Positions 34,978-45,564 are shown, numbered from the stretch's first letter. The stretch is DNA of 64,000 nt from Axinella damicornis (GCA_963931865.1 OZ007517.1:7019707-7083706), one strand, 5' to 3'. Notes: generated by a model not told the origin, from the sequence alone. Numbers and translations: made by a program.

Positions 34978-34981
34978 TTAA

Positions 34982-35513
34982 GGTACCTAGGAAGGGCAGG
35001 TTTTCTGGTTCCCCTTCCCAGGAAAGGGCTGCAAATAAGTAGTAATTTGCTTCCTGTACATCTGGAGAAATTTCATTAAGAAAAAAAGCTTTGCAGCTGA
35101 TTTTCAGGAAGCCCTGTCACATACATGTAGAGTGACTGTTTGACACCAGCCGTAAAACAACCGAAGCGCCTTCCGTTATGTTCCTCATGTGACTGCATGA
35201 CAAGAAAGTATTCATTCTACAGTGAGCTTAGAAACAAGCAGCTCAGAACTTACAAAGTACTACTGTGTCAACTGTCGCTGTAGCAAAGTTACCATGGTGA
35301 TTAGATCGAGCAGCGATGTGAACTGGAGTACAAGTGGGGCAGTAGTTTCTGTTCAGCTGCCATTGAACTCTCTGTTCTTTTGCCATGCGGAAGTACTCAG
35401 TCACATGGTTTTGTGATGTCAATGCTGCCGCTCTATAATGCGTATAGTGCAGTATCATTGGTAGTGGAGATAGAAGTGTGACATAACCCATTTCTTTTCT
35501 CTTTCATCCTTAG
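34982..35513. other. Unassigned sequence before the first visible exon
   Basis: No repeat family or gene recognised. It contains a stop-free stretch at 35294-35416 starting with ATG, but no donor site there gives the phase needed by the exon at 35514. Probably an intron or upstream region of the gene that follows. Confidence 0.5.
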
Positions 35514-35728
35514 AATTTTGATTGCTCCATGCAGGCCAGGAGCCCTTGTGAGTCTGTCTCCTTCACAATATGCCACCTCACTTGAACTCGCTCAGTGGAC
35601 ATCAGTTGTGGACGATTGCGCCAGCAGGCTCTTCAACTGGACTAGACGCCACTCTACTTTAGGCCCACTTTTTCATTGGGCCAGGCACTTCTCAAGCGAT
35701 GATGGCGCCATTGTGTTTCTGAAAACTG
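35514..35728 (+). CDS. Unrecognised gene, exon a
   Basis: Internal coding exon of 215 bp. Acceptor TTTCATCCTTAG ends at 35513 and donor GTAGGT begins at 35729. The first base completes a codon, 71 codons follow, and the exon leaves one base over. The peptide has SLSPSQYATSLELAQW early and LFHWARHFSSDDGAIVF near its end: mixed, globular-looking and unlike the nearby repeats. The one-base remainder joins the exon at 37648 in frame (GCC, Ala). I do not recognise the family. The acceptor implies at least one exon upstream, which I could not place; it may lie beyond the 21-kb unit. Confidence 0.6.
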
Positions 35729-35883
35729 GTAGGTTTGTTGTTAAAACTGTCACTTAAACCTTTAGTATGCTGGGCTAAAATCTCAGGTTCCGTAGACCAC
35801 TAGTTTGAAGAACATTCCACCCCTGGAAGATTGGTCTGGACACCTCATGGTGCACAAGCTGAATATCTGAGTACAGACCTTCT

Positions 35884-36329
35884 CAGTCTAGCCGCTAGCC
35901 CCTCACTGCCCAGCCGGTCATTCAGGCGTGCGGCGAAGCCGCGCGCGGAGGGCGGAGAGGGTCTAGCAGACATTGCACTAGATCACGTTTCTCTGGAATG
36001 CCAATTGCATGTACCTGTGAACCGGTGAAGTGCCAGCTAAAGTTGAGGGCGAGTTCTGTACCCTTGGAGGTGTCCAGGTTTAGTAGGCTATAAGACGCTC
36101 TCCGCTGGGCTGATTGCACGCGAACAGCTTAGTTTACAACCGCGAGAGTCATGAATAAAATTGGAACGAATTGCTTCAGTGAGATCTGATTGGTCAGTTG
36201 AAATGCGATCGAATGCAATGTTTGCTAGACCCTCTCCGCCCTCCGCGCGCGGCTGCTTGACCGGCCGGGCAGAGAGGGGCTATAGCGGCTTGACCGGCCG
36301 GGCAGAGAGGGGCTATAGCGGCTGGACTG
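35884..36329. mobile_element. TIR element with 9-bp TSD (AGACCTTCT)
   Basis: Starts CAGTCTAGCCGCTAGC and ends GCGGCTGGACTG, with inverted arms of about 100 bp or more; flanks AGACCTTCT at 35875-35883 and 36330-36338. The right arm holds a duplicated 33-bp block (GCTTGACCGGCCGGGCAGAG...). Non-coding. The target length fits Mutator-like elements. It sits in the intron between exons a and b of the unrecognised gene. Confidence 0.85.
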
Positions 36330-36338
36330 AGACCTTCT

Positions 36339-37647
36339 ACATGTACAGTGCAACAGAGCAAGAGAGCAAAACTTTTGAAATGTCTCAGATTTTACAATAA
36401 AGCCATCCTCTTATGTTATTTAGTCATAAAATGATGTATACCACTGTTAGCTGAATGAACACTGCTTACACAGGAGGTTCCAGCTTCTTGGTATACCTGC
36501 CACACTTAAGAAACGCCACTGACACGTCAGCAGATTTTCGTGACGTCACAAATTTCTGCCCAGAAGCGCTCTCATGAATTCCAGGAAGCTCTTATTGCCA
36601 ATAATGGTATGTATACATGGTATGTATGCTGATCTTGAATCACAACTGCTGACCTACATTTGTAACTGTAAGTGCCGTGGCTGTACATGTACTTATACAT
36701 AAACACCGATGACATCACAGAAGGTATGCCCGCCCATGACACGTCACTAAAATGGCTGCAAGTTTACAGTTTCCACTCAGAAGCGCTTTCATACATTCCA
36801 GCTGCAGGAAGGTTCTTGTCCCAAGAAAAGAACTTGAAGCAAAACTATAATCTATCTCAAAGGCATTTTTGCTGTTAACTCCGCTTATCTCCAAGTTTTG
36901 TGGCTATCCTATGATAAACACTTTTGCTCTTAAAATAACAATTTTTGTGGGTTTTCCTGACAGTGCTTGGGATTGAAGCCTGTTGACTACCTTCCAAATA
37001 AACTTCAATGTGAAGGCAACTTTCATATAGCTCTTATCTTCCGGTAACAGGCTTATGCCATGCTAAACACTTTTTCTGAATGTGGTGACTGTTGGCAGCC
37101 ATATTGGTGAGGGGACATCACGTGACACTTAATTAATTTAGGGGAAGCATAAAAAGTGATGTGTCTCTCCTTTTATGTACTTTGTAAAAACATTTGATGT
37201 TTGTGTCAAGCACTACAGTTAAAAGTTTCTAAAATCAAAAGTTTTGCTCTCTTGCTCTGTTGTACTGTATACATTTTGGGACCCTCCTGACTGGGACAGC
37301 CATGCCATGCTATTAATTGCTACCTATAGTTCTTGCCTCTATACCTGCTCTTCACTGCTCCATTCAGTACCTCCACCATACAGTAACATTTGAACACCTG
37401 CATTTTCCCGGCTTTTCCCGCCCTTTTCTGTATGTACAGAAATGTAAGTACTCACTGTTTTGTACATGCACTGATATCGACTATGGTAACTGCATCGTGA
37501 TTTTGACTAGTTAAGAAATACTGCTATGTCTCAACCTAGTCACTCAGAACTGTTGGCACCTACATGTATGGCTACTTCCTTCGAACCTCAAACTCCGTGT
37601 CGAGAACGTTGGAGGTTAGAATGTTACTATGGTTTCTCTTTCTACAG
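36339..37647. other. Intron remainder, no feature recognised
   Basis: Rest of the intron between exons a and b. Two similar stretches are visible: TGACGTCACAAATTTCTGCCCAGAAGCGCT at 36540-36569 and a variant at 36739-36788 (ACGTCACTAAAATGG..CTCAGAAGCGCT). They suggest an old local duplication of about 200 bp. No coding exon is supported. Confidence 0.4.
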
Positions 37648-37812
37648 CCCATGTTCTTTCAAAGCAGCAAGAAATGAACTTTGCATGTCAGCCGTCCCAT
37701 AGTCATGCTATTGTTCCTGAGCAGCACTGGAACGCTCTGGAGGAGAAGAGACTGGAGAAAAAGGGAGAGATCCAGACCTTCTTCACACTGCTTCTCATAG
37801 GACTTAAGACAG
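37648..37812 (+). CDS. Unrecognised gene, exon b
   Basis: 165-bp exon, acceptor TTTCTCTTTCTACAG, donor GTATTC at 37813. It takes two bases to finish the codon from exon a, then runs 54 codons and again leaves one base, so exons a and b share phase 1. The peptide is hydrophilic in the middle (EEKRLEKKGEIQ) and then hydrophobic (FFTLLLIGLK). The good polypyrimidine tract, matching phases and absence of stops support a real exon. Family unknown. Confidence 0.6.
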
Positions 37813-38315
37813 GTATTCATGTCTGCCTTTCCTAACAGCTTTCACTCATTATCCACACATTTAACTTCTTGAACAGAATTTGAAACTTTGCCACGAAACT
37901 TTCACGGTGTTGTGAGAGAGCACCCACCCCGACTTCTCGCTCAATTTCTTGTAGAGAGTCAACTCTGCTCGTCTGCATCCTGTGGAACAGAGAACGGAGT
38001 ATGTAGGCCTGGGAATGAGGCCTAAACATGGGTGCTCTTTCATACATGTACCTAAATACTAAATGCAGAAATACTTGAAACAGCGTCAGCCCCCTATGAC
38101 TGTTGAAAGCACTGGATTCTACTGCCCTCAGGCTCACAATTTGATAATTAAGTCATGAGCTTAACGTGTGGCCAAAGTACAAAGGTGTCTCTAATCACTG
38201 GACTGGAGTGTGGACTGGAATGGTGGAATGGAAAGTGGAATGGACTATGGAATTATACAGCATGTCATATTGTTGTAGCTATTTCATCCCTTTCCACTCT
38301 GACTGACCTCAGAAA

Positions 38316-38704
38316 TAGCCTCGTTCCCAGGCCCGTGTGCCACATTCGGTTGCACGAAAAAATGCGAAGGGCCTGGTATGTTTCTCACGTGCGTGACGTC
38401 GAAGGTGGTAGAATTGAACGTGGGCGAACTGGAGCTCAGAACAGCAAGAAGAGCAAAGGTACGAGGTAACTTACCACACATATTTGCTAGCTGGGGGCGA
38501 CTGTTATACACACCAATTGCAAGCGTTGAACGTGTAGTTGGTTGAACAATATATATATATAATACCAAAACTTCGCTTTTTTGTTCTGAAGATTTTGGCC
38601 GTTTGTCAATTACGTAATGCTCACGTGAGGAAACATACCAAGCTCTCCCCGCTTTTCCGTACTGCAAGCGACGAAAAGCTGGGCAGGGCCTGGGAACGAG
38701 GCTA
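38316..38704. mobile_element. Mutator-like MITE, 9-bp TSD (CCTCAGAAA)
   Basis: Termini TAGCCTCGTTCCCAGGCCC and GGGCCTGGGAACGAGGCTA, with exact CCTCAGAAA duplications at 38307-38315 and 38705-38713. 389 bp, non-coding. Both arms carry CACGTG and a TGACGT-type word. A member of the family seen at 40298, 49035, 60394, 60886 and 61805. Confidence 0.93.
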
Positions 38705-38861
38705 CCTCAGAAATGCTTGCATATATAATGCGTCGGTTGTTAATTTGCATGTGATCTTTGACCCCTAAGCCTAGTAAGGCTTCGAGGAAGCATGAATGCA
38801 GGCCAATATGAGGCAGAGTTGGCTATGAGTAGGTTAGTAAGTATAACTATAGCCATATCCA

Positions 38862-39222
38862 TTCCTCGTTCCCAGGCCCCGCCCAGCTTTTCACCGCTTG
38901 CAGTTCAGGAAAGCGTGGAGAGCCTGGTATGTTTCCTCACGTGAGCACTACGTAATCGACAGAGCGAAAAATCCAAGTTTTGCGTATTGTTCAACCAACC
39001 ACACGTTCAATGCTTGGTGTGTATGACAGTCGCCCCCCGCTAGCTAGATACGCGTGGTAAGTTACCTCGTACATTAGCTCTTCTTTCCGTTCTGAGCCCC
39101 AGATCACCCGCATTCAATTAAGTCCTTTCTACCCTCGACGTCACACACGTGAGGAAACATACCAAGCTCTTTGTGTTCTTTTGTGCAACCGAAAGTGGCG
39201 CGCGGGCCTGGGAACGAGGCTG
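38862..39222. mobile_element. Mutator-like MITE, same family, no clear TSD
   Basis: CCTCGTTCCCAGGCCCCGCC at left and GGCCTGGGAACGAGGCT at right, with the inner words GCTCTTCTTTCCGTTCTGAG and GACGTCACACACGTGAGG typical of the family. The flanks do not match, so the insertion is old or its ends have been rearranged. Confidence 0.8.
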
Positions 39223-39409
39223 ATAAAGTGTTTCCACCATTTCATCATGCTCGAACCGACGCAGAATTCTTGAGTGCCCAACACCAGCTTGCGAGTCTGG
39301 TGCGTGCTCATTCTAGTAAGCTTTGAGTAGATTATTGTAACTGACTGTACCTCTCACTCTGGGCAAAGCACTACCTTATCACTGTCAGAAGAATACAAGT
39401 GTGACCCTA

Positions 39410-40019
39410 CAGGCTTTCATTTAGAAATTTTCCCAAGAGGGGGCGAAATTAAAGTTTGATGAACTTTGGGGGGGCATAAGTGGCATGTGTTACTACACTT
39501 TACAAGGGGGGTCTGGGGGGCCTCCCCCAGGAAAATGTTGGAATTTAGATCCTCTGAGATTGATTCTGACACAATTTAGGGTCAAAATTCACAATCAAAA
39601 CACATGTACATGTACACATACAGTATGAAAGTAGCTGCTGTTTGACTGCTAGCTTGGACCTTGCTTATTTTTTTCATGACACTTACAAAAGGGAATGGGG
39701 GGAGGGAGGGAGGGAAGGGACAAAGGTGGGATGTGTTACTAAAGGGGGGTCTGGGGGTCCTCCCCCAGAAAAAAAATTGGAATTTAGATCCTCTGAGATT
39801 GATTCTGATGCAATTTGAGGGGCAAAACATCTTTTTATTACTAACCATAAACAGACCTACATATGCACGTTACAAGAACTGTAATCTGAATGGCTTGTGC
39901 CATTGCCTATTTCATTTCACAGTACTGTATAATAGGGAATGTGAAAATGCCAAGGGGGGCAAAGAGATTCCAAGGGGGGGGCGAATGCCCCCCCTTGCCC
40001 CCCCTTAAATGAAACCCTG
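39410..40019. mobile_element. hAT-like element with 5-bp TSD (CCCTA)
   Basis: Begins CAGGCTTTCATTTA and ends TAAATGAAACCCTG, flanked by CCCTA at 39405-39409 and 40020-40024. Inside is a direct duplication: GGGGGTCTGGGGG..CCTCCCCCAG followed by GGAATTTAGATCCTCTGAGA occurs near 39500 and again near 39750. G-runs at both sides give the poor CCCCCC/GGGGGG look. No transposase. Confidence 0.88.
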
Positions 40020-40039
40020 CCCTACATATCTTCTTCCTT

Positions 40040-40064
40040 CATACACACACACACACACACACAC

Positions 40065-40123
<59 letters not shown>

Positions 40124-40160
40124 ACACACACACACCCACACACACACACACACACACACT
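40040..40160. repeat. CA microsatellite
   Basis: About 120 bp of (CA)n with a few interruptions. It lies immediately upstream of a possible acceptor (GAAG at 40161-40164), where it would provide half a pyrimidine tract. Confidence 0.97.
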
Positions 40161-40164
40161 GAAG

Positions 40165-40233
40165 TCAAGATCAAGTACTCCAGAAAATTGGACACACTGA
40201 GCTGCGGTACGAGTATTGTCAGACTGGCCACTG
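40165..40233 (+). CDS. Unrecognised gene, possible exon c
   Basis: 69 bp ending at a strong donor (CTG|GTAAGT). Taken with two bases to complete a codon, it gives 22 stop-free codons and leaves one base, the same phase pattern as exons a and b. The peptide contains KLDTLSCGTSIVRLAT. The acceptor is weak because the upstream tract is a CA repeat, and the next phase is also open from 40170, so the start is uncertain. No family recognised. Confidence 0.35.
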
Positions 40234-40297
40234 GTAAGTTGTTCATGTTCCTAACTTCCTAGAAAGTTGTAGTGGTGATATTCACTGGGGTTGTCCA

Positions 40298-40716
40298 TAG
40301 TGTCATTCCCAGGCCATGCATAAAAGAAATGGCCTGGCAACTTCCACGAGTTCAAACTGTATACGGATGTAATGTCACGACAATTGTATACCTCATACAT
40401 GATACACTTTATATATCCACCTGCTCGTGGAAGAAACTGTTTGCTGCAGGTTCTGCGATGGAAGTCACAAGCAGATGACGAACAAACAAACTCATTGTGC
40501 AGAGCACCTATACTAGCACGATTGAGCGATTGACTATTGCGATGAATGGGCGTGACTGGGATGTTTCAACACATGATGCAATTCGGTTTACTGTTGTCAT
40601 GTGACGATGTTCTGAAATCTGATTGGTTCTACCTAGAGCTCTCTGGCAGCGGAAGTAACAGTTTGAACTCGCGTAATTTGCCAGGCTGTTTCCCCTACGG
40701 CCTGGGAACGAGGTTA
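40298..40716. mobile_element. Mutator-like MITE, diverged
   Basis: Left tip TAGTGTCATTCCCAGGCC, right tip GGCCTGGGAACGAGGTTA. Flanks GGTTGTCCA and GGTTATCCA differ at one base and sit one base off register, consistent with an aged 9-bp duplication. Confidence 0.7.
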
Positions 40717-40799
40717 GGGTTATCCACAGAGGGGGACTTGGTAGGGATGGGAACGCCGTACAGTCCTCCCCGGTGCAGCATGGAATAATTATATTCCAC

Positions 40800-41160
40800 T
40801 ACTATACCCCCAGTGCCCATTGTCCATCCCGTCCTCTTTTACCGTTGGATATGATGTCCAGATGGGATGGGACATCCCATCTGGGTTCCAGGCACTACCC
40901 CCAATTCCCATTGTCCATCCCATCCTCATGTACATACGTACGTATTGGATGGGATGGAACATATCGTTGAGTCCATGTGTTATCGTTGTCCATCCCGTCC
41001 TCACTTGCTGTATTGGACAAGATGGGACATCCATGAACTATGTCCAACACGCACGCTCCTCCCACTCCGCAATGTCCATCCCATCCCTATTTACCTTGAG
41101 ACAGGTAAATAGGGATGCTGTGTCCATGCTCTGCCCCCATATATGGACTTCACCCATATA
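40800..41160. repeat. Degenerate tandem repeat around TGTCCATCCC
   Basis: Four loose copies of a ~90-bp unit, each with CCATTGTCCATCCC followed by a GATGGGATGG-type word that forms short inverted pairs (GGGATGGGACATCCCATC near 40863). A repeated ATATATGGACTTCAC pair ends it. Open frames across it are chance. Confidence 0.6.
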
Positions 41161-41486
41161 TGGACTTCACAAAAATGTGGATTCTGTGTCATCATGCAGA
41201 GTGCCACAGTGCAGATTGACTTGGATCATGTGTAGTTGTACTTTTACGTATGTGGAGGCATGTGAAGACCTTTCTTAAATTTTACAACCCTCTCTTTGAT
41301 CTCTGGCCTCCTTATAGTGGGTAGCTTACTAACAATCAGTCTCACTATGTTAGTCCTGGCCTTCCAGCTCTTGAATCTCATGGTAATGGGAGACTGGAAT
41401 CCCATGGGTCATAAACCCTGCCAATTAGGCTGACAACATTCCTCTTTGTAGGTTCTAATCTCGTGGCCGTCTCAATTATGCCATGG

Positions 41487-41686
41487 AGATGGATATGTGT
41501 GGTATTTTACCTCGTACCTTCACTCTTCTTGCTGTTCTGAGACCCACGTACGCCCACGCCTCCTTTCGGTCTTTCTACCCCTTTCTACCCTTGACGTCAC
41601 TCACGTGAGAAGATGTACCAGGCCCTCCCCGCTTTACCGTACTGCAAGCGACGAAAAGCTGGGTGTGGGACTGGGAACGAGGCTAG
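41487..41686. mobile_element. Right half of a Mutator-like MITE
   Basis: Closely matches the right half of the element at 61805-62223 (CTTCTTGCTGTTCTGAGACC through GACTGGGAACGAGGCTA). No left tip is visible, so it is a truncated copy. Confidence 0.75.
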
Positions 41687-41891
41687 GGATAGCACACCTG
41701 AGGTTTCACAAATGAACTGAACCAAGCCAGTGTTAAGTAGGTGGGTGTGTCATTACGGCCATGAATAATCAGTTTTCATTCAGCAATGGCTGCATGCTAC
41801 TGTATATCTGCTGATGCAAAGTAGTTGACAGCAAAAATCAACAAAAACTGGGTACAAGAACTTCTGAATGTGCTACCGCTGCTTTGGACAG

Positions 41892-42173
41892 CATGTGTCA
41901 AGAGCTAGCTATGCAGATGATGTTTCCAGGACCTGGAAACGCTACGCAAGGAATAAACAACTGTGGACCTCGTGCTTTATAGGTTACCTTTACATGCGAG
42001 TGACGTCTGCTTCAGTGACCAGCACCGCCAGTAGGAAGAGAATTGTGAGTGACTCTTCCCTAGCGTCCAGCACGCCTAGATCTCGTCTCCACACGCGACA
42101 GAGACCCATGGTTGTTCGCACTGACAGCGATGTGAGCATTGTCCCAAGATCCCTGGCATTTATAAACTCGTAG
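41892..42173 (+). CDS. Possible last exon of the unrecognised gene
   Basis: A stop-free stretch after an acceptor-like CTACCGCTGCTTTGGACAG, ending in TAG at 42171-42173. The peptide ends in a serine- and arginine-rich tail (SDSSLASSTPRSR..) with the look of a disordered C terminus. It starts in phase 0, which exon c does not supply, so at least one further exon would be needed. Offered only as a candidate 3' end. Confidence 0.25.
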   Translation, partial: HVSRASYADDVSRTWKRYARNKQLWTSCFIGYLYMRVTSASVTSTASRKRIVSDSSLASSTPRSRLHTRQRPMVVRTDSDVSIVPRSLAFINS

Positions 42174-42801
42174 ACCAACGTTGCACCGACAAAGAAATTC
42201 TAGCTGTAACTTGTACTTACTGATTGATTTGTCTGCGTGGGAAATAGTGGGTGTGATATGTGTGTGACAGGTATTGACCAATCAGCCTGGGGTGTTACTG
42301 TAGCTGACCTACATGTACAGCACTTTGCAGCACTCTTGCAATGTCTTGTTACAACAGGCCACAAGTATTGACCAATCAAATTGCAGAACCGTTTGAATTC
42401 TGTTTGCTGATTGGCTGATACAGTTGATGCTCTGCTGACCGGATATTGCAAGAACGCTTCAAAGCACTGCATGTACTAGTGTACTGAATGGCAAGCGCAT
42501 GACATCATATCCAGTGAATTCACTTAACACACCAAGAAATTCCTGGCCTGCTAGATGGGAGATGACGATGGGAACCCTCCCCATAGTGGGTGTGGCAGGG
42601 GAGGGGCCTGGGGGCAGTGTCAAGCATTCAAGCATAGATAATATAAACCGGACGTGATACGCTTCTGCGGAGAGTACACAGAAACTCATTCATTGTAGCG
42701 GGTATGTTGGACCTTATACGAAGAAATTCAATTCCCTGGTCAACTGTAGCACCTCCGAGAACTGCCAATGTTCGTTCGACATTTCTACCCAGTAGCTGTT
42801 A
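42174..42801. other. Intergenic sequence, nothing recognised
   Basis: Two TGACCAATCA words (near 42275 and 42370) are inverted-CCAAT-like, but no promoter can be assigned. No repeat family seen. Confidence 0.4.
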
Positions 42802-43526
42802 TGTACCGTAGCCTCTCGAAAATACGCCCATGGGCGATGAATTTAGAATCTGCTCAAAGAGGGGGATGGGCGTATTTTCGAGGACCCCTCTCCCGAAAAT
42901 AGGCCCACCCTTGACTCGAAAGTAGGCCCACCCAATTTGAATGTAAGCCCACCCAAGTACATGCATATACGAGTGCAATACTGCAACAGTCATTCTAACT
43001 ACTACTACTAGTCCCGGAGTTTCTTGGTGAGCAGGAACAATCTCTTCGTGTGTGTAGCTACAGGAACAGCAAACAAGACACAGCAGGAGTGCTTGAATGA
43101 CGTAGTGTGCGCAGACTATCTTCGGGACTTGCCGATTGCTGCTGCTTCCGAGAAATCCGTAGTGCGCTGCTAGTGCTACGCCAGGCGATTGCACACGCGA
43201 AGACACAAACATGCAATGCACAGCGCGTGCACGGTCTCATGTCATGCATTCAGTACACAGCTGATTATGCAATGGCATGCAACATAATGAAATTCATTGC
43301 ACATAGTACCCCATAGCCAGCCTTCATTTCTTAGTCCAACCTCTTTGACAGTGCTTCTTCCGAGTGCTTTCCTGTTCGAGCTAATAGGGTGGGCGTACGG
43401 GTGGGCGTACTTTGTACGGGTGGGCGTACTTTCGAGTAATAAATGACCCTTTGCAACAACTTGTTGCGAAAAAGGGGGGTGGGCGTATTTTCGAGGGTGG
43501 GCGTATTTTCGAGAGACTACGGTACA
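42802..43526. mobile_element. TIR element with TGTACCGTAG ends
   Basis: The left end TGTACCGTAGCCTCTCGAAA and right end TTTCGAGAGACTACGGTACA are inverted for about 35 bp. Next to each tip are tandem GGGTGGGCGTA(TTTTCGAG) words, three to five per side, in inverted orientation. The middle has CpG-rich sequence without a convincing gene. No target duplication is clear. Confidence 0.75.
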
Positions 43527-43846
43527 TGTAGTTGGATTATGAACGAGCAGCTGCTACCAAGTACACTAAGCAACCGCTGCATCTATCTAACACAAACCAT
43601 TGTGGGAGATTAATTTGGTGATGAAGGAAGGCAGCTGGTTGTTGACGGTCGTTCTCAACATCAGAAACAGTGGTAGGAAATGACTGTGTATGTACAAGTT
43701 GTAACTTCCCAAGAAAGAATGGAACTGACTACCAAGCGTCCGTAAACTTTCTGTTAGACCCCCTGCAGTGAGAGTTTTCACACAAAAATAGAAGTGTTTC
43801 ACATCCACCTCTGTTTATACTCTGTAGTAACTGCCGGTTATTTGCA

Positions 43847-43900
43847 GGTACTATTTTTAGCGAATTTGAAACACCGCTAAATTTTGACAATGGTATTAGC
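43847..43900 (+). repeat. Fragment resembling the outer TIR of the 21-kb unit
   Basis: Shares TTTAGCGAATTTGAAA and CGCTAAATTTTGAC, in the same order, with 13572-13617. It shows that the TIR sequence, or the short element it derived from, exists elsewhere without the minisatellite. Confidence 0.65.
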
Positions 43901-44041
43901 AATATGTGACGTCACGTACATGACTGTGCATTAACTGGAACAAGCCGTGAGCTAGCCGTCTACAAAGTGACATGGGATCGACGAGGTGTCCAACTATAAG
44001 TTTCAATGAACGTACACCATTGAGCCAGCATACATAGCTTA

Positions 44042-44640
44042 GGCCTCATCTTCTGAGTCGGGTCCACATACCACGTCATCCACGTACATCAACTGCATCA
44101 GTGTTTTCACGAGTTCAGGGTGAGAAGACAGGTACTTCTCAAGGTGGCATTTGATTGTGGAGTTGAGCAAGCAGGGGCTGGACGAGATCCCCAAAAACAC
44201 TCTGGTGAATCTCAGGGTAATGATTTCGGGTTCGCTGCAGGAAGCATCATCCACCCACAAGAAACGCATGACATTACGATCCTGTGGAGTCATAGAGATC
44301 ATGAGAAAGGCCTTCTCAATATTGGCAACCAGGGCCGCTGGGTACGATCGAAATCTCAACAATATCTCGAGGATCTTCTGATTAAATTTCGGACCAGTGT
44401 GGAAACAATGATTTAGTGAGGGGCCATTACATCGAGAGGATGCATCATACACAACCTTCACTTTTTGTTGTCTCCTTGTCCTGTCGGATCACCGCATGAT
44501 GGGGTAGATAATGGACCATCCCAGGTGTTTCATTGGAGTCTTCAACCCTTTCAGTGACCCCCTTGTCAAGTTGACCACGAAGTATGGCTTCATACTCCCG
44601 TAAAATCACTGGGTTTTGCGTCTTCATAATAGACCATGGA
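44042..44640 (-). pseudogene. BEL/Pao retrotransposon reverse transcriptase remnant
   Basis: Minus-strand remnant of a Pol polyprotein. An upstream frame (44445-44627) ends in the VHYLPHHAVIR..KETTK block that precedes the reverse transcriptase core in BEL/Pao elements. The frame then shifts near 44450-44460 and continues as 44042-44461 with VVYDAS, LNHCFHTGPKFNQ, ANIEKAFLMI and finally the catalytic MYVDDVV, codons near 44075-44090. No protease, RNase H, integrase or LTR was found. The fragment covers about 200 residues of an element that would normally be several kilobases, so it is a truncated, frameshifted and inactive copy. Confidence 0.88.
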
Positions 44641-44818
44641 GCCTCCTGCGACTGAGATCGTAGTTGTTGGGCTAGGGGTCGTGGTATTCACGCCATGGCA
44701 GTGAGACTTCATGTCTCTCACCCTTCTCCTTTTCCCCCCTCTTCAGCTTTGTGCTTCTTTGCGGGGATCGATGTTTGAAATTCTTCCCTCTGTGAAAGTG
44801 GTTTTACTGCCTCCACCT

Positions 44819-44853
<35 letters not shown>
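44819..44853 (+). repeat. Poly-G run (35 bases)
   Basis: Uninterrupted G run. Similar runs occur at 47188-47215 and 56565-56591, and a C run at 61994-62014. They can form G-quadruplexes and are prone to length error in sequencing. Confidence 0.9.
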
Positions 44854-45292
44854 CTGCTAGATCTGGGCCGGCTGTCTGGGGAGGGGAAGGGGGCTGCTAG
44901 ATCTTGATTTTGATGCTACTGAGAGGCCAGCCCCTTTACACACTTACGTATTAATGAGAGCCTAAACATCTCTCTTCGCTGGTGAAGTGGGACCCATGTC
45001 AGCTCCCTTTGAAGGATAGCACCTGCCGTCCTAGGGGGTTTAGAAAGAATGATCCTCATACCATAGTTTCTTCAATTTTCTTCCTAAGGGTAATCGAACA
45101 CCCCCGCCAGACTACCGAGCAGTAATCCAGGTGTGGAAGAATGATCGCATCCCATAAATGGGGTTTCAAGGGTTTGGGCTGGTCAAAATAGATGTGATAC
45201 CCTTGTTTTGAAGACCAGACAGCAGTTCAAGTCCTTGCTCTTCGCCACGTTACTTGTTACTTGTGTTGCTGTGCACATACGTACAGTACGTC

Positions 45293-45564
45293 CTGAAAGT
45301 CCTTGAATGCGCGTTTGAGGTGCCCTCGCGAGTACTCACAAAATCGCCCACGTATCACTCGTACGCGATCACATGTTAATTGCCTGCAAGGGTTCGAGCA
45401 TGTTCACAAGAGTGTGAGCACTTGCGCGGGAGAGCACATGGAAGTGCTTGTGCATACGCATAACATGCTATTGTGAGTGTGTACGCGTGCGGGCACGTAT
45501 TTAACAAGTGATAAGTAGCTGCTACGGAAACGAGGACTTGCGAGTTTTGTTCAAGGACTTTCAG
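45293..45564. mobile_element. Possible small MITE with 15-bp TIR
   Basis: CTGAAAGTCCTTGAA at 45293-45307 is repeated inverted at 45550-45564. The interior is rich in ACGT/CACGTA words. No target duplication, so classification is open. It ends about 100 bp before the WDR18 exon at 45663. Confidence 0.5.

Noticed and set aside
37832..38137. 101-codon minus-strand frame with a plausible-looking peptide
   Set aside because: Composition looks protein-like, but it overlaps the donor side of a supported plus-strand exon, has no matching splice sites and resembles no family I know.
40009..40246. Thr-His and Cys-Val repeat frames
   Set aside because: CA microsatellite read in different frames.
42799..43221. 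140-codon minus-strand frame
   Set aside because: It runs through the TIR and subterminal repeats of the element at 42802-43526.
45389..45400. tRNA T-loop-like GGGTTCGAGCA
   Set aside because: No cloverleaf stems or A-box at the expected distance.
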